This document shows positions 20,058 through 31,700 of a stretch of 39,153 nucleotides of DNA, piece after piece. This DNA is from Hymenopellis radicata (Eukaryota > Basidiomycota > Agaricomycetes > Agaricales > Physalacriaceae). Position 1 is the stretch's first letter; every line of letters starts with the position of its first letter. Below the pieces are notes generated by a model. The model saw nothing but the letters and a program-made list of their open reading frames with translations, made no database searches and was not told the origin of the DNA. The position numbers were made by a program, and so were the translations under genes. The stretch lies in contig JADNRX010000482.1 in assembly GCA_015501595.1 (NCBI GenBank), positions 1 through 39,153 on the forward strand, read 5' to 3'.

Positions 20058-23000
20058 TCAACCGTCCGTCGGCATGACCCCATCCGCGCCAGGGACCCCA
20101 TTTTCACTGTCCACCAACCTCTTCAGCGCCTTCTGAGCCTCCCCGTCCATAATTCCTGCTTTCTGGCCTTGACTCGGCTCCGCTGCCAGCCAGAGCGCTA
20201 TGAACTGGTGGCGAATCGCAACCCGATACTTTACCTGCTTGATGGCATAGGCCCTGCGTCCTCCGCGCTCCTCATCGCGCAAATGAATATTCTCCATGTC
20301 GCTCCGCATGCGCCACTCGGCCTCCTCACTCTTCACCGACCGTAAGACTCGGCGCATCTCCTCCTTCAGCGTCTCTACCTCCTCACCCCACCTCGCCTTT
20401 CTTGCTAGCGCTTTTGACCACTCAATGCGAACGCCTGCGTGCCAAGGTAAGCCGATAATTAACATACACTACAAGACACTCACATTCATGCACATATTCG
20501 TTATCCTCCGCGCTCACTCCTCCAGCTGTTCAAATCCAAGACATAATGGAACGAGTCTCCCCCGGGGCGCCGTGCTGTGCTTTCCCCTTGCCTTTCGTTT
20601 TCGACTTCTTTGTCGTTCCCGTTACCCTCCGCCGCGGCCTCCAAGACGCCCAGCTCCTTCACAGTGTCGTCGTCCGGCTCAGCCAAACCAGGCACATCGA
20701 CATCATCATCCAACAGATCTCTGAACTCGCCACACTGCTCCTCACCCACAATATAGCGCAGGGCATCCCGACAATACCAATATTTCCGCGTTAATTCCTT
20801 CACCGATTGCCCAAGCCTCTCAATCAGTTTCGCGGCCCGTGTCGTCTTGTTCTGTCCAATGATGTTTCCGTTTCGGAAATTCAGAAAGTGGCGGCGGGAC
20901 AACAATTGTGTTCGCAGACGTTCCAGAGCGTCCGCACACTGCCCTCGACGCAGCGTCACCTCCTTGTCAAACAAACTTGCCGCACAGATATCCAGTCGGT
21001 CCTCCGCGTTCAAGTCACCGAATGCGGATGGCATGTATAAGCGTGTGTCCTCCACCGGCGGGAGAGGACGGTTGTAAGCGCGTCGCTGCATCTCCTCTCT
21101 CTCCAAAACCTCTTTGACGCCTGGCATGAACCTCTCCTGCCACTTCCGAAACTCCTTCTCCCTCATCATCACCGCACGACGTCGCGCATGGATCTTTCCT
21201 TGACCATCCACCGTTAAAGTCCCAGCTCTGTCCTGCCGTAGCCGCTGTCTAGAATGTAGTTAGAAATAATTCCAACATAAACTGACATACTCACTTGCTT
21301 TCCTCCAGACGCATCCCCACAATCAGGAAGCCCGTCTCGCTGATCTCCACCTGCTTCTTCGCTGTTGCTTCCTTCCCTCGTGTCGTTGTACTCGGACGCG
21401 CCGCATTGCCTGATCCTCCCTCTCCTGCGGTCGTAGCAGAGTCTATGCGAGACTCCGCCTCCTCCTGTTTACGCAAGTCCAGCCGAGCTTGTGCCTCCGT
21501 CGGTAATGGAACTGTAGGTATGGTCAGTAATCATATACCTCCCATTCAATAAGACGCGTACCTCCCCTCTTAGGCGCAATATACGGGCTTGGCTTCGTTG
21601 AGTCTTCAATCCAATCCAGCACCTTTTGGGACCACTCGCGCCGCTGCCGACTCGTCACGCCCTGCTCCACGGCGAGGAATGCCTGTATCTGCACAGTCCG
21701 CTCCGCCAAAGCCAATCGTAACCGCCGAAGAAGACTATAACCTGCAATTCGTCAATAAGTCATCGCAATTCAATCCCGTCTGCAAACAATCACGTACCGC
21801 TTCTGACATTCTTCAGGAAGTTGTGCAAGTTCACCTTGTCCTCGATGTCGTCGTGCCGTGCTCCAGGATGTTCCTCCTTAGTCATATAGGACATGGGATT
21901 CAAAATCGACCACACTCGCTCGGGGCCCTCGCCGTCTGTCTTCCCCATTCCTACTTTATACTTCAGTGACTCCGATGTCTCACAGTACGGGTCGTGAACG
22001 TTTCCGTGCCACACGGGCAGACCCCATGTAATATCCGGCACATCCAGACTGCGCAGCTCAGCTGGAAGAGCTTCTATCCGCTCGAAGAAATGCTTCTTGT
22101 ATTGGCAGGCTATATCGTAGGTAACGCCAGCCTCCTTGACGCCCATACGCGACAGCACGGTGTATAACACAAAATCTGTATTTTTATAACTGTTGATGAA
22201 TCAGTCTACAACGATAAACAGTCACGCAAGATTCAAACATACCGCTCCCCTTTTTGAAGATCTCCAAGTCCTAACATTATCTCATGGCGTGCGCATATAA
22301 CGCCAATAACACCCGACTAACGCAGCCCGACGGTGAAACGAGTGTCCTTTTGCATTAACGCTGCGAAGGCCGCGCAGTTCGACACCTGTTCATTGTCAGT
22401 CCCGCCACTCGACCTAACCGTTCCGAACATACCTCCTCTTCCGTCACATACGAACGTAACCACGCCTCATATTGTTCCTGGGGCATCTGTACACCCAATC
22501 CGCCAAACAGTGGCGGGTCGGGATGCGCCATCGGCTTCAGCTTATTTGACATTCGAAAGTTGGCGTCTGCTGATACAATTCGCCGATATCGATATCTGCA
22601 TACTAGTCAGCTCTGCACCTCTTTCAGCAGAAATACAAAGACATACCGGAACTTCTGCGCCACCGTATCCCATCCTGCGGGCAGATTTACGCCTGGTCGC
22701 GGACATGCCCAACATTCCACGATCAGAGCACCTGGTCTCGCCGCCGCCAAACCACCAGGATCCAAAACCACTCCAGAGCGTCGCGCCCTCTGCATGAAAG
22801 TCCACTGCCGACTAACACGCCCCACCGCCTTGTAAACGATCAGGCATCCACAGCGTCTCGAACGGATTCGAAAGACTCTCCAAAGTAGACACAAAATCCC
22901 GGACGTTCACGGTTGCGATTACCTTCAGTCGCCGATACAAAGATAGCATTTCCATAGTCACACACGTTGAGGGAATATGTGTCGTCGCCGGATACCAATT

Positions 23001-26000
23001 CGTCCGTAGTAGCTGTTGCCATTTATGCAGACCGTCCGACATCCCGCAGTCGCAATAACGGTAGGCGACCGTATGTACCCAGTGACGTGTAATACAGTCA
23101 TCAATCTGGGAGTCGCGTCGGGGTATGTACACGGAGCGCCTTGGTGCCCGATCTGGTACACTAGTCCCAGTTCGTGAAGCGTTGTACGCTCCCACGAACC
23201 ATTACGCCATATCTAACCCTCACGTATTAACAAATAGATTCACGTAGAGCTAAAGGTTCCCATACCTCGATGAAATGTAAAGGCGCTCTTGCGTGGCGGT
23301 CCAAACAGCATTGAGAACACTCCAGGAAGTCGCCACAGCTGAGACAGCGAAAAGCTCGCTCTTCCTGAGCGACTACCGGCCCCTCCACATCATCCTCGAC
23401 ATTGAGAGTCTTCCCACATGTACTGCACCTACAGCGGCCGGTAGCATCACCAAGACCGTGGCGGCGCAGCGTCTCCTCGATGAACAGATTCAAAAACGGT
23501 TTCCACTCAGCCATGGGGTCGTCCTACAATCAGAATCAGTATACTTCAATCGACAACGCGTGAGCAGACACGTACCGAGGGATTCCGCTTCCGCTTGCTG
23601 CCGACGTTGGATTTCTCCTCGTCTCCGCCGTCACCATCCTCCTCCTCCCCTCCATCGCCGTCGTAGTACGGCTCACCATTCACGTCCAGGGCAGCGTAAG
23701 AAGGCCCCATCTCGTGAGGATGATCGTGGTGGTCCGCCATGGCCGAGCTGTCGAAGTCCATTGACATGAACTCGTCTTCAAGGTCGCCCGGCGATATGTC
23801 CTCCGAACTGCGAACGCCCTCCACTACCTGAGACGCCACCAAGCCCTGCACGTCGTAAAACAACGAGTGCATCAGGAAAAGTGGTCCTGCCATTAAGGAG
23901 ACTCAGGCCAACTATAGGGCATATGGTTGCCTTAGGACATGTAAGTCCAGGATTCTCAGAGGTCTTCCTAAGCCACAGTCCACGGGTGCCTCATTCCTGA
24001 GTCAACCTCAAGTCAACTTTAACTGACTTGAGGTACCCTTGGTATCCCCTATGTTAACTGACATTCAACCTGAGTATACTCAAGCAAACCTAACATGGGT
24101 CTAAATCAACTCAAAACCAAACAGAGCCTGCTCGGGAAGAACTAACCAGTGTTCAGACACAAAGTAATCATTCATAGCAAATCAAAATGCAGTGTAAAAA
24201 AAGTCAATATTCAGAATACCCTAGCTATAAAACAATAGAAACTATCTATTAACACTATACTAGTAGGCTCTATCAACTCGAACAGAAGCACCTTTATTCG
24301 GGTGGACACGTCATCCTCATCTTGGAGATATAAATGCCTGATAAGCTGGTAAGGAAGGCTGGCGACGACAGTTGGGGTGATGCAGCTTACAAGAGTCCAA
24401 GAATGGCTGTCGAAAGGACAGAACTAGTGGGTAGGAACTACTCAACGAAATGCAATGAATGTTCGTGGTCTGACTCGCAAATGTAGGGAGAGACGGTTCG
24501 GGGCATTCGGGAGGCATCTTCTACGCTGGCGAGCATGAACTGCGGATGGGAATCAGATGAGAGAGCGCTAGACGCCGTACCGTCAGACAGACCAGAGGAC
24601 AACTAAGGTAAGTAGTAAGTAATTGTTTGCGTAGAGCAACGACAACACACCAACGAGGACAGCGAGACCATTTAGCGGTGCAACTCGCGGCGGAGTATGA
24701 CCGTGTACGTCGTCCCAAGGCGTCGGCATCCAAGTATAAAAGCGGACATGAAAGCCTGGCAAGACGGTGGTGAGCAAGGTCCTCGACAATGACAGACGAG
24801 AAACGACGTACTGCAGCACTGTGCCACCATAGGAGACGGCGTCGAATGTTGGGAGCTAGGAGGGAGCGAGTCAGTGAGGGGCAACATGATGGTGGTAGGA
24901 ACGAAGGAAGGCAGCTACCCCAGGTCTTTATCAACAAGCTAAGCAGTCATGTTATTGACGCGCTAGCGTGTCGATGGCGGTAGCGTCGGCGACGACGATG
25001 AGGGCATCGACAAGATGAATGAGCAAGCGAGTATGAGAGCAGAGACAAGGTAGAGAGAAGCTGAGAGAAGGAGACACAAGGATAGGAAGGAAGGGAGGTG
25101 ATGTTGATTTCCTGGAATCCGGTCGCCATTTATTGCGTTTTGCGGCAAGTTGCAGGCGTGCCCGTCGTCATCGTTGTCGGTGCGGGCGTGGGAGGGGTCT
25201 TTCTTGAGGGTGTTGTTGTTGTCGTTGCGAGTCATCACTAGTGAGTGTACGCGAGTCGTCGTTGACGGCATGCCTGTCATTGTGTCAGTGGAAGGATGAG
25301 AGGAGATGATAGTAGGAGGACAAGTGCGACACGTACCCCGATCAGAACAAAAACCAACACATACGTGATGTCTACGTACATGGCGCTTGGTCCATGAGTC
25401 GCCTTGCAGAAATGAATGTCGGCACAAGGCGGAAGGGAGTTCGAAGGAAATTCTCCGGAGGTTCAAGCGTGGAAGACTGCGCGACGACGACACCACCTCC
25501 CAACCATGGGCCCACAAAGCCCTGCTCAAGGTCGGCCTGGCTCTACATGGGCCCACGCTTGGGTATCGTGTCGTGGTCGTGGTGGCGCTAAATATACGAA
25601 CCTAATTTTGTCATTTAGTGCTAGGAGAATTGAAATGAAAATGAGAACGCACCGCGCAGTGCTGCCCGACTGCAGACGGGACAGCAGTCACTCTCCTAGC
25701 CCTCTCTCTAGTGGAGCCAATCCGGATTCAGCGGGCTCTGGTGTTGCGTGACTGCCTGACGACGACGACGCCGGTATTAAAGGTTGTGCAGCCTGTTTTG
25801 ACAGGGCTTACGCGGCTGACCAGTGAGGCAATAGAAAAGAGAAAAGAAATGGAGCAAGGAAGACAGCACGAGCAGACGCCAGCGGTGGTCGTCGTCGTGA
25901 TGGTTGTGGTACGAGAATGAGGATGCCGACTTCTAAACGGTGCATGATCACCATTCGGATCGCCGGACCTGGGATCCGGTCATCATTCAATACGCGATAA

Positions 26001-26517
26001 ACGATGAACGGGGGTACGTAGGGACCTAAGAGCACGTACAGAAGTAGTGTATCAGGTAATTCAACATGTTACATGAAAAGCAGGTTGACAGACTTACGGT
26101 GAAATGCACAATCCACTGTGTCGCGACCATGAAGGTCAGTAAATCTTCACCTTGACTAAAAAAACCCTGAAAAAATAAAATACCCTAAAACATTGTAGGA
26201 ATGCATCCCAACATATGCGAAGTCTCAATTCGCTTCCGTTGCGGCGCTGGACGATGCGCAAGTCGGCGAAAACCACTCGGACCGATCATCCGAGTGGTGA
26301 TCGAGCGAGCTTTTTGAGTGAAAGTCTCGCTCTTACCACCACGACGCCCGCGTAAGCCCTCATGTTGAGGCCGCTCTGTCTACGATAAGGGCTGGAAGCA
26401 ACGACTACAACATCGTTCCCGCCGCCAGTGCAACGACAAGCAGCCGCGTAAGCCCTCGACAGCAGGCAGCATTATTTTTCCACATCTCCCAGAAGACAAC
26501 GGCGACGATGCCGAGCA

Positions 26518-26547
26518 GCGTAAGCCCTCCTACGAGGCTGCACGTCC
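26518..26547 (-). repeat. Inverted copy of the GGGCTTACGCG unit in element B
   Basis: Read on the minus strand it gives GTGCAGCCTCG followed by TAGGAGGGCTTACGC, matching the two units in the hAT-like element at 7149 and 7556. Confidence 0.6.
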
Positions 26548-27685
26548 ACAGTACACCTCTCGCTGTGCACTCCCACAACGTCGCTCGCTGCGATCTGGAC
26601 GAACGCGATACACTGTCCCGCGAGCGTGAACAGTGGCAAGAGCTCCAAGGATGGCCACTACATCTGGACAATGGCGCTCGGCCCAAGAGCCCGGCTTGGC
26701 CCCTGCGGCCTCGTCTTCACGTCGATCAAGAGGTTGAGAGCTGGGATTCGGGCTGGACTGCATCGTGAATGCGTCCAACCAAAAGCGGTACGTCTGAACA
26801 CTTTCTGCCGTACTTTTCTTACGGCGGTCCAGAACAGCAATACTTTCGAGCGACGGCGCTGGGCTTCAAGTTTTTCTGCTCACTGCAACGACACCGAGAG
26901 TCGGAATTCGGGGCTGGCTAGCTTCGCGCAGGGGGTGTCCATTCGCGAAGGCATCCAGCCCAAATCGGTGCATACTCGATCATATCTCTCTCTTACGGTC
27001 TTACCATCAGCACGTCAACGAGGTGCTGATGTCCCGCTCTACGACTCTCTTCCTCTCTTCTCTCTTGCATCCGCCTTTTGGACTCCAAGTCCGTTCCATG
27101 CCAACAGCCGTGAATGGAGAGGACGACTCTGCTCTGACGACGAGCTCGTGAACGCGTAAGCCTCCGGGACGGAGCAGCAACGCTTAAGGAACGACGGCGA
27201 CGGGCTGGATTCAGAGCCGAGCCAATAAGGCAGCACTCTCTTGCGTTGGATAGCGTCGCTGACGCATGCAGGCTTTTTCCTCAGTCCGTCAAGAACACTT
27301 TCGACCCTCGTGTTTTTCGGCGGAGACCGGCAGCGAGAGGTGCGTCCTAGTCTCGATTTCTAGACGTCCTTCCCTCCGTCCACAATGCCATCGCCCTCTG
27401 GATCTCACGTGGATGGAAAAGTCGACTTTTCATGGTTCTGCTCTTACAACCAGCACGGCGCGTACGCATAAGCCTCTGGGACGGGGCAGCGACACTCCTT
27501 AAGAACGGCGCTGGGCTTAAAGCGGCTAGGTAAGCCCCGCGCCGTCATGTGGACGCCTACAACGATGTAGAATCACGGCGTCGAGGACGCGTCAGCCTCC
27601 AGGATGGAGCAGCAACGCTTCTGGACGACGCTGCTCTCGCCGCTGTCGTGTCGGTGCTTACGACAAAGCTGAGAGTTGGGATTCG

Positions 27686-27715
27686 GACTGGACGGCGTCG
27701 TGGACGCATCCAGTC
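27686..27715. repeat. Hairpin unit, relative of 15977-16008
   Basis: GACTGGA pairs with TCCAGTC around a 16-base loop containing CGTCGTGG, and GGTGCGT follows shortly after. It is oriented opposite to the copy in element A, in line with the inverted relation of the two elements. Confidence 0.5.
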
Positions 27716-28536
27716 TAAACGGTGCGTTCTTTTCCTAACCCTATGATTCTTAAACTGACACCTTGTTCTCAGTGTTCCATCCTCGCTTCTTCCGAGATGC
27801 AACACCCACGCAAGCTAGCAAGTCGCGTCGGCCCCGGCGTGGCAGCATAGCTACGTCGCGGATCATAAAACCGAGCCGACGCGTAAGGCGACACTCTCTC
27901 GGGTTTGGGAGAGCATACCGACTACCCCAGCCTTCCTATGTACATACTTACAGGCTGCTGTGTACATACCTTGCCAATACATTCATTTTTTTATTGTACA
28001 TTACCAGTGTGTTGACACTCCTAGGAGCAGCGAAGGCGACGAGTGGACACGTGGATCTCAATCTGAATATAGTGTGATTGCTGCACGGATGGAACTTGGG
28101 CTCAGTACAGTACACGCCGTCTTATTGGAAGGGGCTTCATGCAAACAAGCCACACTGAAATTGAATACAGCTCTAGTTGTCTGTGGGTGGCATAAGACAA
28201 GTACAACTACTTGAAGAGCATATATACAACTGTGGACACCTCTGGAATGTGATGTTTGAGTAGGTTACACTGAGTCTACCTAAGCTAACATGTTAGTTAC
28301 CTCAAGTTGACTATGAAGTTGCACCAAGTTGACTATCGAGTTGAGTCAAGTCAGCCAGAGTGACTATATGCACTCTGGTGAACTATAGATATAGCTCCAT
28401 ACCTAAGGCAACTAAACGCCAAAGTGATTTTCCTGATGTGGTCATGGCTAACGACAGGTGTTGCATCCGCGTCCTGTACGGTTCCAAAATTACGACGCTT
28501 GCGCCCTCGCGGCGCCTGGGTGGCAGTTGGGTCCAT

Positions 28537-29406
28537 GGGAAGAGTCGGTACTGGCGAGCGTGAAACACGGCCGAGTCAGTCAGGCCGGTAGCCAACAGGA
28601 CAGGAAAACAAGGTAGCGGCATGACGGCCGGGTGCTCAACGTTCAGGAGCAAGTGCGTTATTGCTCCCGTCTATCACGTGTATGATCATGATCATAGTTA
28701 GCGCGCCGCGATTATTTCAAGATAGTGCATACATCTGCATACATTCACAACTTTGCGCGTGTAATACAACTGAACACCTGTCCCTTCTTAACCCTCTGCA
28801 TATAACTCCCATCCACCACCATTGGAACCTCCGTCAACTGGCCCTTCCCAACGCGACGCCACCAACAATTGTCGTAGTAGGCGTTCCTTTCTCCATGGAT
28901 CAAACAAGGTCCCGCCACGCAGCCTTGGCATGCTAAATATAGGGGATCAGTGATCAGCATTCACGCGAGACTAGGATAGTACTGAACTGGTGTGGCGTCG
29001 ACTGGCGGTGTTAGTTACGGCCATACTGGCCCAGTATTCTTCGATACTCTCTCCACACGGCTTCATGTATGCTCGATGGGGGGGGGGGGGAATGCTTTTG
29101 CTTGGATGTGTCTCAAGTCCCGGGCATTCCTTTTATCAGTCCGCCAGGTGTGCTTATCGGTACATCAGGCCAATACTCACGAATTTCAACTGCGTTCTGG
29201 CGGTCCTACAGATGTGCCTATCCGATAAACTAGCTACCCAGACAATACCCTACGCCCAAGCCTGCGCCTCGTCAAGCGCGAAGATAAAGTCGTTAAAGGC
29301 ATTATCCCCTACGCGCAAGCAAAGCGCAAGGGAAAGTAGGCCCTTCATTCGATCTCCAAGCTGCATTGCTACTCGTCGTTGAGATTCTCAAGGCCGCCGC
29401 AATTTG
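28537..29406. other. Upstream flank of the KDZ gene, no firm gene
   Basis: It contains a run of 13 G at 29078-29090. A minus-strand frame at 28745-28960 has a Cys-rich start (CQGCVAGPC) but no splice-consistent extension. No terminal inverted repeat of the KDZ element itself could be identified. I see nothing well supported. Confidence 0.4.
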
Positions 29407-30026
29407 TCAATACAACACACCTGCGGCGAGGACCAAAACATCGGCCATTTCAAAGCATCCCATTTCCACCAGAACGGGCGCCAAGTCGAGGGAAGAGGCA
29501 AATTTCAACCACTGGTGAACTTTATAGCCGAGTTCGGGCTCATCCTCCGCCTCACTGACGTCTGGCGAGGTAGACGGGGACGGCGGACCCTCTACAGAAC
29601 ACGTCCAAAGTTCAGTAAGGCGCTTAAGATCTTAGGGTGGCTCACCATCGGGAATTTGGTCGGTACTGAACGGCTGGTCAAACACGCCGAGATCTAGAAG
29701 GATTGAACGGTTAAAGTCGCGTTCCTAATGGTTGCAAATTAGGCACTCACGTTGACCATATTGTTGAACAGCCCGGTGTGTGATCAGGCGATGAGCGTTG
29801 ACATATGCACGTATCCTAGAGCGAGCTTGGACGCTGACTGAGTTCAGGCTGCTTGGGAGGTCGTCGAACGTGAGGACGTGGTCCATAAGTTGGCGGATGT
29901 CAAAAATAGGATGGACGTAGATTTCGGACAAGTGGTATATAGAGTCCGTGACACGATATGATGATCAAGATGCAATTGGAACTCCGCTCGCCAACATCCG
30001 CGACGATTCAAGAATGGTTCAGGCAA
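29407..30026 (-). CDS. Unidentified multi-exon gene, 5' end uncertain
   Basis: The downstream part is well supported. An exon ends at 29751, introns of 57 nt (29694-29750) and 54 nt (29592-29645) follow, and exons 29693-29646 and 29591-29407 keep one frame to a TGA. The residues include SEIYVHPIFDIRQLMDHVL, then LGVFDQPFSTDQIPD, then an acidic Ser/Pro linker and YKVHQWLKFASSLDLAPVL. Upstream, another frame (LPEPFLNRRGCWRAEFQLHL, from 30026) looks coding but is offset by one. Either a frameshift near 29935-29960 or an undetected splice links them. I do not recognise the family. Confidence 0.4.
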
Positions 30027-30742
30027 GTCAGACTACATTCACGTGTTTTATTGGGAGCACAATCTATGTACTAAACCATCGCTCAGAACCGTGGCAAATC
30101 GAGAATACAAGCTGCGAAGGCTGATTTCACCTGGGGATCTATGGCCTCCCCCGGCCTGACCTTGTAAATGTCCTCGGACCGCTTCTTTGACCACAACATC
30201 ACTGCAGCAACACGATATCTCTCCCTAAGAACCTGCCTTTGCCACGCTATAATCCAACATCAGCTCGATTAGACAGCACAGCAGATAGGCTGTACTCACG
30301 AATTTTTGAACCTCGTTTCGAGTGCCTCCGCCTCCTCCATCCGTAGCGTGGCGCAAACGCTCTTCAAGGCCTTCCAGTTTGTTCCGCAGTTGAGCAGGCC
30401 TAACCCAGTTCGATACAGGCCTTCATACTCCCATTTGACGACTAACCCGGCCATGTGGCGCAGGTCATCAACAGTATAGACGCCGCAGTCGTTGAATCGC
30501 TGCAAGAGGAAGAACGCATTGATGCTCAGCAGCTTCTTCGTGAACTCTACGCGCGCTGTACGCGAGGTCAGCCAATCAGGCGAATACGGAAATGGTAGAC
30601 GCACCTTTTCCAGTAACTGGCCTCTTCCAATGCGTGCGCAAGTCACTGAGGTGACAGCGCAGGACCCTGCATCCCTAAATGAGCTCGATTCAACATTGGA
30701 TGAATCGCTCCTACACACCTTTGGGCCGTGAGCGAAGGATGA

Positions 30743-30965
30743 TCCAAGAGTTCACGACGGTTGAAGGCTGCGCGTGGCGTATTGGCTGACATGGTGGTCG
30801 GGATGTAAGGGAGCAAGTTGGACCATGTTGGGTCCTGGGCTGTCCCTACGTCGCATTTCCAATGGACATTCTTCTGGAATAACAAAATGGGGCGCGGAAA
30901 ATACGAAATCACATTGCACCGAACAGCCAGGGACTAACTATCTCGAATGACGCCTCGTGCTCAAT
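30743..30965. repeat. Direct repeat copy 2 flanking the KDZ fragment
   Basis: These 223 bp match 31476-31700 from the IEHE codons through the RRELLD/PSRTLG stretch, with visible substitutions and a few indels. A 46-nt intron-like segment, GTGCAATGTG...TTCCAG, is conserved in position between the copies. Confidence 0.65.
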
Positions 30966-31475
30966 CTGTGCGTAGGCACGCAACGTTTCCATAGTCACAC
31001 ACCTCGAAGGAGCGTGTGTTGTCGCGGGATACCAATTCGCCCGCACCAGCTGTTGCCATTTATGAAGACCGTCCCACAGCCCGCAGTCGCAATAACGGAA
31101 CACGACGGTCTGTACCCCAGTGACGTGTAGCACAGTCATCAATCTGGGAGTTGCGTCGGGGTATGTACACGGAGCTCCTTGGTGCCCGATCTGGTACACA
31201 AGTCCCAGTTCGTGAAGCGTTGTACGCCACCACGAACCATTACGCCACATCTAACCCGAAAGTATCAACAAATCGAACAACGTAGAGGTAAAAGTTTGCA
31301 TACCTCGATGAAATGTAAAGGCACTGTTGCGTGGCGGTCCAAACAGCATTGAAAACACCCCTGGAATTCGCGACAGCTGAGACAGCGAAAAGCTCGCTCT
31401 TCCTGAGCGACTATCGACCCCTCCACCTCATCCTCGAGATTGAGAGTCTTCCCACATGTACAGCGGCTCGTAGCA
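30966..31475 (-). pseudogene. Captured KDZ fragment (CxC2 region)
   Basis: Exons 31475-31304 and 31250-30966 with a 53-nt intron encode the CxC2 region, with RCTCGKTLNLEDEVEG, CLSCREF...CFQCCLDRHA, then NGSWWRTTLHELGLVYQIGH and FRYCDCGLWDGLHKWQQLV. It ends at VTMETLRAYAQ and joins host-gene sequence. It corresponds to the middle of the KDZ gene at 23.5-22.95 kb and is only partly diverged from it. It keeps the base missing there, so its frame stays open across that site. The rest of the transposase is absent. Confidence 0.75.
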
Positions 31476-31700
31476 TCCAGTAGTTCGCGACGGTCGGAAT
31501 TCGCGCGCGGGGGATTGGTTGACATGGCGGTTAGAATGCGAACGAGCATGGCGGCTGGTCAAAGCCGTCCATCGACTAACCCAAAATGGCATTTGAAACG
31601 GACTTTCTTCTGGAACGAGAGTGTGCAGCGCAGAAAATACGAATTCAAATTAGACCGAATTGCCAGGGACTAACTATACGAATTACACCTCGTGCTCGAT
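31476..31700. repeat. Direct repeat copy 1 flanking the KDZ fragment
   Basis: Counterpart of 30743-30965 on the upstream side (minus-strand sense). It has a one-base deletion and stop codons shortly after IEHE, so it is no longer coding. Confidence 0.65.

Larger units (their letters stand above)
23870..28438. mobile_element. Non-autonomous DNA element B, 4.57 kb, in the KDZ gene
   Basis: The left end begins CATCAGGAAAAGTGGTC. The right end, read inward on the minus strand, begins CATCAGGAAAATCACTTTGG. TG flanks both sides (23868-23869 and 28439-28440). Removing the element and one TG joins H-D-H to S-L-F-Y-D-V-Q in frame in the KDZ protein, which supports these borders. Subterminal regions (23990-24120 and 28260-28360) repeat AGTTGACTT/AAGTCAACT. 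The interior has no transposase but carries several inverted units with cores such as CGCGTAAGCC (26345-27890) and low-complexity stretches. A 2-bp TG duplication does not match a superfamily I can name. Confidence 0.6.
20058..28536 (-). pseudogene. KDZ (Kyakuja-Dileera-Zisupton) transposase gene with CxC2 cluster, decayed
   Basis: The minus-strand exons are 28536-28438, 23869-23576, 23523-23266, 23212-22647, 22595-22433, 22385-22243, 22189-21798, 21741-21562, 21511-21295, 21248-20518 and 20434-20058. Introns are mostly 48-59 nt, the last 83. A Cys-rich CxC2-type cluster (RCRCSTCGKTL, then CLSC...CSQCCLDRH...H) precedes the core. The core shows DANFRM, SRMGVKEAGVTYDIACQY, PVWHGNVHDPYC and DGEGPERVWS, where the family's acidic residues (D, D, E) are expected. 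The C-terminal helical region contains VRIEWSKALARK. Lesions: a 4.57-kb insert at 23870-28438; one C missing at 23078-23080, judged against the second fragment at about 31,120; an apparent extra base near 22837; and an in-frame TAG at 22317-22319. The gene is non-functional as read. KDZ transposases are RNase H-fold enzymes that move DNA elements in fungi. Confidence 0.8.

Noticed and set aside
20546..21117. Several plus-strand frames of 70-140 codons opposite the KDZ gene
   Set aside because: They are shadows of the KDZ exon 21248-20518. The minus-strand reading has the family motifs and consistent splicing.
29078..29090. Run of 13 G
   Set aside because: A homopolymer of this length occurs by slippage. 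No G-quadruplex array or other structure surrounds it.
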